NCBI GenBank assembly: GCA_036940085.1
Contig: JALLBK010000486.1
Coordinates: forward strand, 1-17,311
Direction of reading: 5' to 3'
From: Discostella pseudostelligera
Lineage: Eukaryota; Bacillariophyta; Thalassiosirophyceae; Thalassiosirales; Thalassiosiraceae
Length of the DNA: 17,311 nt
The position numbers and the translations under genes were made by a program. The notes under the pieces are model-generated. The model ran no database searches. It was not told where the DNA came from and saw only the letters and a list, made by a program, of their open reading frames with translations. Positions 1 to 7,595 of this stretch are shown here, piece by piece; position 1 is the stretch's first letter; each line of letters opens with the position of its first letter.

Positions 1-878
1 TTATCTGACCATACTTACTGATTTAATGGTAAAATACTACTCATTTCCCTTTTATAATATCATCATTGATAAAATGCCGTGGGGCCGTCGCGTTTAGACA
101 TCTGATTAATGAGGTATGTCCGATAATGTAGCTTATTTGTTCGTCGTCAAATATTCTGAACTGCTGCTGACCACTACTTGCACACATCATAGAGGTCAAA
201 AAACGATGGTTCATCCTGCACGGGACAACGAACGAGTGATATATATAAACACGACAAGTATTTGGGCTCGATACAACAATCAACAGATGGTAGATGACCA
301 AGAATCGGGGGTCGACCTAGGTGGGGGGTGATGGAGGTGGGAAAAAATTGTCCATAACATGGAGGGAGTGTTGGCATGATATTGGGTCAATATTATTGTA
401 TGACAAAGCGTATTTCAGCTGAGATGTTGGTATTGGCATTGAGGGTGGATTGGCGGAGAAATGATGGCATTATAATTGGTTAATATCGTGTTTACTGGTG
501 ATGGAGGTTTTTTTGGCTGAATCGTGGTCCTGTATGGATGCCATTTGTGGACCAAAACACAAGAACCGGTGTGAATATCACACATTTGACGGCATCAAAC
601 AATCACCAAATCATTAGGGATGCAATCGACTGAGTTATTTGCATTTAAAAATAAGAATGAGCAAGATGTGATTGAAATACGAGGCCAAATTGGGGTAGAG
701 AAATGAGGGATATTTTTTAGTCGACGGCTGCATTTGATGGGCTAGTTCTCAACAACAAACGAATATAATGCTTCGCCAACATGTCCACGCGTTTGTCAAC
801 GTTATGACGAGTGTTTTGATGTGCTCATGTTGTTGGTGAGCCCAGTGGAATGATGTCAGTAATAGAAAATTGCCGGGT

Positions 879-1078
879 ACTAATTGGTAGTGGTAATTTT
901 AGGCATTTTTTTGGTGTTATGCTAATGTATGTAACTTGTGCAATACTCGTCCGATTCAATTTTTTCCACTTGGATTGAGCGGCCAACTACTAATTGGTTG
1001 TCCCATTCAATTTTTGTTTTGTTAGCGTAGCTCTAACATAATTTTCTGTTCACTCAATTTTCACTACCAATTGGTAGT
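879..1078. promoter_or_regulatory. Repeated CTAATTGG/CCAAT-like element, possible promoter module
   Basis: Three related sites lie within 200 bp: ACTAATTGGTAGT at 879-891, ACTAATTGGTTG near 989-1000, and a perfect 16-bp palindrome ACTACCAATTGGTAGT at 1063-1078. The palindrome contains CCAAT on both strands. The last two sites are each linked with an (A)TTCAATTTT-type stretch (near 954, 1005 and 1052), so a compound unit seems to be repeated. The cluster ends about 210 bp before the RAP start codon, a plausible promoter position. Binding by a CCAAT-type factor is inference. Confidence 0.35.
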
Positions 1079-1164
1079 TTTGTCCCACAGAAAATCCACT
1101 ATCCAAGCCCTGCTCTGCCCTGCTTCGTCGTCCGCCGTCTGTCCATTCAATCTATGACTTGACT

Positions 1165-1257
1165 ATGATGACCATGACGACCGTCGCCCGCCGCTCATCT
1201 GCCAGCGGCAGGCTGCGCCTCCTACTCTACATCTCTGAGAGCAACCTTGAAGATTAG
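1165..1257 (+). other. Possible 30-codon upstream ORF in the RAP leader
   Basis: ATG at 1165 (with further in-frame ATGs at 1168 and 1174) opens a 30-codon frame that stops with TAG at 1255-1257, 29 bp before the RAP ATG and in a different frame. The peptide is Arg/Ser-rich (it contains VARRSSASGRLRLLL) and happens to resemble an organellar presequence. It matters only if transcription begins upstream of 1165. It could be a translational control element, a cryptic first exon, or chance. Confidence 0.2.
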
Positions 1258-1286
1258 GATTCCCTGGCCATCCTAACAATATTATC

Positions 1287-4200
1287 ATGAGAGCGTCATC
1301 CTACATTGCAACAGCCGCCTCCAATTTTTGCAGACGGCGATGCAACAATTATTTTTTGCACCGTTGCACAAACAGTAGCAGCAGCAACACGATCTACTTC
1401 TTCAGTAATACCGCAAACAACCACGACGGGGATGGTCGACGATTAGGTGGGCGCAGCAGCAACGATAGTGAGATGGGAAACAAAAACACCAAGCAGGATG
1501 ATGCGCCCATTATTTCGACTGCCCACGTTCAACATAGGGCTAGGGCAAACATCCCCTACAATCATAATCATAATCATAATGGCAGACTCTACAATTCAAA
1601 CTATGATTCGCGAACTCATCACCAACATCGGGATACAAGAAAAAATCGAAACAGAACTGTCAAATCTTCTTCTTCGTTCGATGATTACAATAAATTACGC
1701 GAGTTGGAAAGCTTCATTACCAGTAATCACTCTACATCATCGACAACAACTACAACTTCTTCACCGCATTCATCACACTTCAATAAACGATTGTCGTCCA
1801 CACCTCCACGACACTGGTCCATTCCACCACAATATCTCCGCAACAACAATAACACCAATACTTCAACAACAGGAGGAGGCAATATGACACAACGAATTAA
1901 TGCATCCCGATCAATTGCTCAATTAATTGATGTTGTCTACCTCGAGAAAGACGAAAACAAGAACATAAATCACCATCGCAATCAAATAAATGATAAAATT
2001 AATAGTGTGGAAGGTGTTGACGCAATGTCGTCTCATGTTCTCATCAAGTTTTGGGAGAAGTTGGCATTATTGGTTCAGGACCATAGCCAAACGGGGAGAG
2101 GAAAGGGACGATCATTCCCGTCATCCACCGCCTCCGAAATAGACCATCATCTACTACAGAAAAAAGAAGAGCTCAATCATCGTTTGGCAACAATTCTCAA
2201 TCACACAATAAATGTACTACCTCAGTATCATCCGGGACACGTACGAAATATTGCATTTGCCAAGGCAACCATTGTTAAAGCTATTGGGAGCAATAACATT
2301 ACTACCGGTCGTCATCGTCAAAGTGGTAGCTGTGGTGGAGGGGAAGGCAAGCATCATGGAAAGAATGTCGATCAAATAATGATATTGCACAATCAGTTGG
2401 TAAAGAGCAACAATGCCATCTTGTTTTGGAATACGATGCAATACCAAGTACTGCAGTTATCCATTGATAACTTCCGTCCCAAATGGCTCGTTAGCATTGC
2501 TTGGTCACTGGCGACAATTTCGGAGACTCTGCGGAAGAAAGATCCAAACAGATACAGTCACCACCAAAACAGCAATGGCAACACCAATCCTACACTGAAT
2601 GTAACACCGTTCTTCCAAGCGTTACAAACAACATTTCATAAGCGACGTACGGAATTCTCCTCGAAACATATTGGTAATCTTGCCTGGTCTACCATGACAT
2701 GCCGGGTGAACGACAACAGTAATTCATCTATATTGCATGATTTCGCCAATGAATTCATTTCTCGTAGGCAGAATGATTCGAGGAGGAACGACGATGATAA
2801 GGAGGGGAAATGCAGTGGCCTGCGTGATGATGACGAGGATGGTATTGACCCAATGACTTTATGTCAATGGGCTTCGTCGTATGCCAAGGCGGGACATAGA
2901 GATGAGGACTTGTTCCGAACGATTGCATCCGTGGCTATTCCCCTGTTGATGGAACAGAAATTTGACATGAGATATTTGGCGAACTTGGCCTATGCATTTG
3001 CGCTTGCTGAGCTTCCATCATCATCATCTTCTTCGCCGAAAATGATGAATGATGGCGATAGTGTCGGATCATCAGCGTCGGCATCATATTTGTCGGCATT
3101 GTTCGATGCCATTGCGGCTGCGTCCATGGAGAAGTTATCAACATTTACCACCCAGAATTTTGCCAATATTACATGGGCCTATGCAAAGGTGGAACTTCCC
3201 AATCCTGCTTTATTCGATGGCGTTGCTAAAGAGTCCATTCCTCGCCTCATGGATTTTTCATCCCAGGAGCTTGCCATGCTTGCATGGGCGTTCTCCAAAT
3301 TCCACTCTGATCAGCATCCCGAAACGAATTTATCATTGTCGTTATCGTCATCGTCATTAGAGATCATATTTTATCGTATCGCAGAGGAGGTGTCACGTCG
3401 AGGATTGAAATCGTTTACATTGCAAGGAGTGGCCATGCTAGCACACTCATTTGCTACAGTGGGACATACTACGAGCACAACACTGTGGGATGCAATCGAT
3501 GAAACAGTAACTACTCGACAACGAGAACTGGGAAATCTCGAATGTAGTCATATTGCGCGATCTTACGCCATGATCGGACGGCGATCCGATGATATCTTTC
3601 GCGGAATTGAATCCATTGTGTTATCCAACATACATCAATTTAAGCCACCGGGATTATCCAGCCTCGCTTGGGCATATTCAACATTGGGCTACGACGTTCC
3701 TGGTCTCTATGTCGCCATCGCCGAACAAAGTCTACAATGTCTATATGATTTCAACCGGGTAGATGAGGTCATGTTGGTCTTGGCCTTGTCACGCATTGAT
3801 CTTCCCTTACCCGAAATTCGTGATCAGATATTCGCCCGATCGACATTGCATCTGAGCGAGTACATGAGCTTAGACCTCTTCAACATACTGATATTTTATG
3901 TTCGAGCGGGGTATAAATCTGAACATTGGATGGAGGCCATGGCCAACGAAATCATACGTCGTTCTCCATCAACCTTTCCTCCCAAGATGGCTGTTGGTAT
4001 TGCTCATTCCTATGCATCCGTTGGTTGTCGCAATCCTGCCTTGTTCAATCACCTATTGAGCATCTGTCTGGACAAGTTGGAGGAGCTCGAACCGAAGGAG
4101 GTCGCGAGCCTTGCATGGTCTTTTGCATCATTGGAATTTTTCGATCGTAAATTCTTTGGTGCATTGGCGGACTCCTGCGATGGCAGGTGGCATGAATTTG

Positions 4201-4988
4201 AGGCAGCTTCACTGGCGACGATGGCATGGGCGTATGCGACTGCCAGGGAAGACAGGCCGGAACTGTTTGAGGGAATAATTGATGCTGCCATAGTTAGAGT
4301 CAACGACTTTTCATCTCAGGGTGTTTCAATGCTCCTTTGGGCATGCTCTACCGCGGGGTACTCAGATCAGCGTTTGTTTCATTCATTTGAAGAGGCAGCT
4401 GAAATGGTACTTCATGAATGTGACAGTCAATCTTTGGCGAACATTGCTTGGGCCTACACCGCTGCTGACTTCGATCCGGGCACATTATTTGGTCCTACTT
4501 CAAAATTCATCGATATTGTAGCTAAGAATTTGGATGCCTTTAATGGCCAAGGATTGTGTCAGCTTCATCAATGGAGTATATGGCGAAAGAACATTGGTAG
4601 TGATGCCGCTTTGCCTCTTCATGTCGAGAAGCGATGCTACGATGAATTCCGCGCTCAGACTATTCATCGTTCTAAGCTGCAGAAGGAGATAATCTGGGAA
4701 TTAGCTTCAATGGGAATACGCTTCGAAGAAGAATCATGCACAAAAAGTGGATTCAGCTTGGATGCACTCGTCGATGTGAACGGTACTAAAATAGCTGTAG
4801 AGGTTGATGGGCCGCATCACTTCGTTGGAAGAAAACTCACTGGCAATAGTGTGTTGAAGCATCGACAAGTCGCCACGGTGGATGGTATTTCAGTTGTATC
4901 TTTGCCTTATTGGGAGCTGAATTCCCTTGAAACTTCCGATGAAAAGCAAAAATACCTACGCTTGAAACTTGGTCTGGATCAAGCATGA
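1287..4988 (+). CDS. RAP-domain protein with about 17 OPR/HPR-like 37-residue repeats, probably mitochondrial
   Basis: A 1233-residue protein, probably an organellar RNA-binding factor for rRNA or mRNA processing or stability. Residues 1-40 are rich in Arg, Ser and Asn with no acidic residue, like a mitochondrial presequence. There is no hydrophobic signal peptide or ASAFAP-type motif, so a diatom plastid is less likely. Residues 41-245 are low-complexity (Asn, His, Ser, Thr). From about 400 to 1097 runs a helical repeat array with the signature LAxLAWAFA. Repeat starts near 939, 976, 1013 and 1050 are exactly 37 apart, the others 36-39, as in OPR and apicomplexan HPR repeats. The C-terminus (about 1130-1225) is a RAP domain with the hallmark IAVEVDGPHHF at 1169-1179, a Vsr-endonuclease-like fold. 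The ATG has A at -3. Acidic and Ser-rich insertions (500-518, 577-600, 682-690) loop out of repeats. The RNA target cannot be predicted. Family is secure, compartment is inferred. Confidence 0.9.
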   Translation: MRASSYIATAASNFCRRRCNNYFLHRCTNSSSSNTIYFFSNTANNHDGDGRRLGGRSSNDSEMGNKNTKQDDAPIISTAHVQHRARANIPYNHNHNHNGRLYNSNYDSRTHHQHRDTRKNRNRTVKSSSSFDDYNKLRELESFITSNHSTSSTTTTTSSPHSSHFNKRLSSTPPRHWSIPPQYLRNNNNTNTSTTGGGNMTQRINASRSIAQLIDVVYLEKDENKNINHHRNQINDKINSVEGVDAMSSHVLIKFWEKLALLVQDHSQTGRGKGRSFPSSTASEIDHHLLQKKEELNHRLATILNHTINVLPQYHPGHVRNIAFAKATIVKAIGSNNITTGRHRQSGSCGGGEGKHHGKNVDQIMILHNQLVKSNNAILFWNTMQYQVLQLSIDNFRPKWLVSIAWSLATISETLRKKDPNRYSHHQNSNGNTNPTLNVTPFFQALQTTFHKRRTEFSSKHIGNLAWSTMTCRVNDNSNSSILHDFANEFISRRQNDSRRNDDDKEGKCSGLRDDDEDGIDPMTLCQWASSYAKAGHRDEDLFRTIASVAIPLLMEQKFDMRYLANLAYAFALAELPSSSSSSPKMMNDGDSVGSSASASYLSALFDAIAAASMEKLSTFTTQNFANITWAYAKVELPNPALFDGVAKESIPRLMDFSSQELAMLAWAFSKFHSDQHPETNLSLSLSSSSLEIIFYRIAEEVSRRGLKSFTLQGVAMLAHSFATVGHTTSTTLWDAIDETVTTRQRELGNLECSHIARSYAMIGRRSDDIFRGIESIVLSNIHQFKPPGLSSLAWAYSTLGYDVPGLYVAIAEQSLQCLYDFNRVDEVMLVLALSRIDLPLPEIRDQIFARSTLHLSEYMSLDLFNILIFYVRAGYKSEHWMEAMANEIIRRSPSTFPPKMAVGIAHSYASVGCRNPALFNHLLSICLDKLEELEPKEVASLAWSFASLEFFDRKFFGALADSCDGRWHEFEAASLATMAWAYATAREDRPELFEGIIDAAIVRVNDFSSQGVSMLLWACSTAGYSDQRLFHSFEEAAEMVLHECDSQSLANIAWAYTAADFDPGTLFGPTSKFIDIVAKNLDAFNGQGLCQLHQWSIWRKNIGSDAALPLHVEKRCYDEFRAQTIHRSKLQKEIIWELASMGIRFEEESCTKSGFSLDALVDVNGTKIAVEVDGPHHFVGRKLTGNSVLKHRQVATVDGISVVSLPYWELNSLETSDEKQKYLRLKLGLDQA
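1560..1580 (+). repeat. CATAAT microsatellite inside the RAP gene
   Basis: About three tandem copies of a 6-bp unit encode alternating Asn-His (residues 92-98) in the disordered N-terminal region. This is a likely site of length variation between alleles and probably has no folded function. Confidence 0.6.
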
Positions 4989-5021
4989 CGATGAGACAAA
5001 TTATTGAGACACTAATTATTG
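4989..5021. other. 33-bp convergent gap between RAP and GH125 stop codons
   Basis: The RAP stop TGA (4986-4988) and the GH125 stop (TAG on the minus strand, 5022-5024) face each other across 33 bp. No AATAAA-type signal fits on either strand. Any 3' UTR of normal length must run into the opposite gene's coding sequence, so the mature transcripts probably overlap as antisense partners. Confidence 0.7.
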
Positions 5022-6986
5022 CTAAGCCTGCTTAACTTCAACATCATCCCCGTTTTGATTATCATCGTCTCCTTCACCATCGTCATCTGTTTCGTCGTCT
5101 TCAGCTGCTCCAACTTTCTCCTCCTCGTCTTCAATATCATCGTCTCCTTCATCATCATCATTTTCGTCGTCACCCTGAGCTCCTTCATCGTTCTCCTCCT
5201 CGTCATCGACCTCTTCATTATCATCTCTATCACCCTTGTTTCCTTCTTCATCGACGTCATCTTCCATTTTTCTCTCTACTTCCTTCGGTTCCTCATATTT
5301 CCATTCCTGCGCCTGGTACCAACCATGCTTTTCCGGCTTCGGACACTCCTCCGTCAACGACATTACCAGTTCGGCAAACAACGAATCTGGCCAACAGAAC
5401 CATTCTCTGGAGTACTCCGTTACATTATTAGCGTCAAAGGACTCATGCATATATCCCTTCCCCGCCGATGCTGCTAACAGTTTCTCAACTAACATTAACT
5501 TGTGCGTAGCATTGTTTGATATCAAACCCTCCATTATCATTGCCATGGGCCAAATGCTCGATGGGATGAAGTGCGTATGCGGAGAACCAATTCCGGAGTA
5601 CTCAATGCTATCATATTTGCCAGTGTGATACCAAGGGTTATTTTCGGAGAAGATAAATTGTTTGGTGTTGGCAAAGACTTCTTCATCATAGTCATATCCA
5701 AGATATGGTATCGACAATAAACTAGGAACATTCGCATCATCCATGAACAGTGCGTTGCCAAGTCCGTCCACTTCGTAAGCATAAATTTTACCATGCTTTT
5801 GATGGTCAACTACCCCGTATCGCTTTATCCCATCATCAATTTCGTTCCGTAACTTGATCGCCTTCTTCATCAATGGTTCATCTATCCAAACCTCCTCGGC
5901 CATTATTTCCATGTATCCAAGCACTACCACGGCAAACATATTGGCAGGGATGAGATAACCGTAGACACAAGCATCATCACTCGGTCGGAAGCCACTCCAC
6001 GTAAGTCCAACCGATGGTGCCGTTATCGTACCCTTCCCATCTCGTGCCAATTCATCGGGGTTGTATCTGTATGGCTTACCGCAATGGACACAATCAAATA
6101 AAGTTCCATTGGGAAAAGCATCTTCTTCATGACGCTGTTCTGCAATCCAAACGTCAATCATAATCTCAACAGCGTCCCGTACCTCCCTTCTTTTCAATAG
6201 GGGATGGAATGGAAAGCTGACATAAAAGTAGTAGATCATTCTCATGAAGAAACATGCACTATCCAATTCGTAATTCCAAGTGGCAATATATCCATGTCTT
6301 CCCAATGTTTCACGTGCAAAGTCAGTGAAATTGGTATGATTGTGTATTCGAAAGGCATTTGCGTATGGATCAAAGCGTATATATCGTGCTGTTTTCAATA
6401 TAAGTCCACTGACTATCCGTTCCAACTTGGCATCAACTTGCACTAACGATTTGCCATTGTAGACATTTGGTAATAGCAATGGATGGATTTGTGCCGCCGA
6501 ATCTCGTAGCCATAAATCATGAATATCTCCGGTAATAACAAACGATTCATCGTTGGGTAAGACGAACGTCGTCGTGTCGATTGTATGCCACAGAGCCTTG
6601 TGGCACTGCTCAATGGCCTCCTCAGAAAGTTGAGTGGTTGCTTGTCGATGATCAATGGGATATTTGGGAAGAGAATTGAACCGCTGGTTTTGTTGATTTG
6701 GTTGTGGTCGGTAGCGCAACCTCCTCCCTCCTACTTTCTGTGCCGGTCGTCGCTCGTCAAGTATGTCGGTGATGCAACTAATGGCATAAAACCAGACTAA
6801 TAACATCAACAACAAGGCGTAATAAGAGAGCTTATCCTGGTTGGTGGAACGTCTCTTTCTTCTGAAATAATAATTTGTGGGTGAACGGTTGGCCGTCGGA
6901 GATCGGATGGCGGTCGGAGATTTTATGGCCGCCGAAGACTGGGTGGCTCTCGGAGATCGCGCCACGACAGCGGAATTGATTTTCAT
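5022..6986 (-). CDS. GH125 exo-alpha-1,6-mannosidase (DUF1237), type II membrane protein
   Basis: A 654-residue glycoside hydrolase of family 125, metal-independent exo-alpha-1,6-mannosidases known from bacteria and fungi and linked to N-glycan trimming. Residues 1-50 are basic and hold SPTA-type repeats, and about 54-76 form one membrane helix (a signal anchor), so the enzyme should face the Golgi or ER lumen. The catalytic domain (about 120-545) has the family motifs GDIHDLWLRDSAAQ (153-166), GLTWSGFRPSDD (327-338), DANVPSLLSIPYLGY (417-431), GIGSPH (465-470) and MHESFDAN (513-520). The acidic residues proposed as acid and base in bacterial members map to the RPSDD and HESF motifs (D337/D338 and E515); this mapping is from memory. 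Several N-glycosylation sequons lie in the domain. Residues 565-654 are an acidic tail absent from typical members. The ATG has A at -3 and no in-frame domain lies upstream. Confidence 0.92.
   Translation of the reverse strand: MKINSAVVARSPRATQSSAAIKSPTAIRSPTANRSPTNYYFRRKRRSTNQDKLSYYALLLMLLVWFYAISCITDILDERRPAQKVGGRRLRYRPQPNQQNQRFNSLPKYPIDHRQATTQLSEEAIEQCHKALWHTIDTTTFVLPNDESFVITGDIHDLWLRDSAAQIHPLLLPNVYNGKSLVQVDAKLERIVSGLILKTARYIRFDPYANAFRIHNHTNFTDFARETLGRHGYIATWNYELDSACFFMRMIYYFYVSFPFHPLLKRREVRDAVEIMIDVWIAEQRHEEDAFPNGTLFDCVHCGKPYRYNPDELARDGKGTITAPSVGLTWSGFRPSDDACVYGYLIPANMFAVVVLGYMEIMAEEVWIDEPLMKKAIKLRNEIDDGIKRYGVVDHQKHGKIYAYEVDGLGNALFMDDANVPSLLSIPYLGYDYDEEVFANTKQFIFSENNPWYHTGKYDSIEYSGIGSPHTHFIPSSIWPMAMIMEGLISNNATHKLMLVEKLLAASAGKGYMHESFDANNVTEYSREWFCWPDSLFAELVMSLTEECPKPEKHGWYQAQEWKYEEPKEVERKMEDDVDEEGNKGDRDDNEEVDDEEENDEGAQGDDENDDDEGDDDIEDEEEKVGAAEDDETDDDGEGDDDNQNGDDVEVKQA
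5025..5294 (-). repeat. Asp/Glu-rich low-complexity tail of the GH125 enzyme
   Basis: The last 90 codons of the mannosidase encode 51 Asp or Glu residues, with runs such as DDENDDDEGDDD. On the plus strand this is a TC-rich tract built of TCATCGTC-like units. The tail starts about 20 residues after the end of the catalytic domain and should be disordered and face the lumen. Calcium binding, retention or a link with cell-wall polycations are possible roles, none shown. GAN/GAY repeat expansion by slippage is a simple origin. Confidence 0.85.
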
Positions 6987-7069
6987 GGTCGGAGTGTCAT
7001 TTATTAGGTGCTGGGGTAGAGGAGATGGCGGCGGCGGCAGCAGTTATGGTTATGATTGGAATGTTGGTG

Positions 7070-7075
7070 CACGTG
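7070..7075. promoter_or_regulatory. CACGTG E-box/G-box
   Basis: A palindromic CACGTG lies 84 bp upstream of the GH125 ATG. It is the core site of bHLH and bZIP factors. Six bases occur often by chance, so this is only a candidate. Confidence 0.2.
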
Positions 7076-7168
7076 ATGATGGTAGATGAGGTGCACCCTG
7101 AATGAACTCTGAACTCCAGTGACAATGACAATGAAAAGGCAACAGCGGCGTCGCGTAAGTATCTATGT

Positions 7169-7313
7169 GGCGCGCCATTTTGATTTCTCTCGGTCTCTTG
7201 ATAAAAAATCTTCCCGCTATTATTTTTGACCGATCCCTTGACGGACAGACTGCGGAAGAGTCGAGTCGACAAAAGTAAACTTCCCGCCATATTTTAGCCG
7301 TTATTTTTGAGCG
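7169..7313. promoter_or_regulatory. Cluster of E2F-like sites with a repeated flank, upstream of GH125
   Basis: GGCGCGCCATTTT (7169-7181), TTCCCGCT (7211-7218) and TTCCCGCC (7281-7288) all fit the TTSSCGC type recognised by E2F/DP factors. The last two belong to a longer direct repeat: each is followed by a TTATTTTTGAnCG stretch (7220-7232 and 7301-7313). The cluster is 180-330 bp upstream of the GH125 start codon. Cell-cycle control is an inference from motif identity alone. Confidence 0.35.
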
Positions 7314-7595
7314 AAATTACCAAATCCACCAGTTGATGACCATGACGAATAAATAATTATGTTGCATCGCGAGGAGGTAGAGTGATGTCTACAATAATTA
7401 TTGATGGGTACTAGTACAATATGGTATATGATGGGGTAGTCAAATATTAGCCAAAGAATGGTGGATGGTGGGCTTATTGAGCAAAACAATCATCTAATGC
7501 TGTTACAATTCTTTCTGTCTCGCTATTAGCATACAATAATGAAAATTTGGAAATAGTACATGATCCACCTCGCCTCCCCGTTCTACTTATCCTTT

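Larger units (their letters stand above)
1..1286. other. Non-coding region upstream of the RAP gene
   Basis: This stretch is AT-rich and I find no gene in it. Open frames here are short (under 90 codons), overlap on both strands and show no recognisable domain. No tRNA or rRNA signature is visible. The last 400 bases hold a repeated CTAATTGG element and a short upstream open reading frame, listed separately. The 3' end of a neighbouring gene could lie at the far left, but nothing supports it. Confidence 0.6.
6987..7595. other. Spacer: GH125 promoter/leader and 3' flank of the mucin-like gene
   Basis: Both flanking genes are on the minus strand, so this 609-bp stretch should contain the 3' UTR of the mucin-like gene (right side) and the promoter and leader of GH125 (left side). 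A 97-codon minus-strand frame (6997-7290) ends 10 bp before the GH125 ATG but shows no domain. AT-rich sequence fills 7320-7595. I see no clear polyadenylation signal for the mucin-like gene and no RNA gene. Confidence 0.5.

Noticed and set aside
307..341. G-rich stretch as a possible G-quadruplex
   Set aside because: The runs of three or more G are separated by loops of about 10 bases or interrupted; no canonical four-tract pattern fits.
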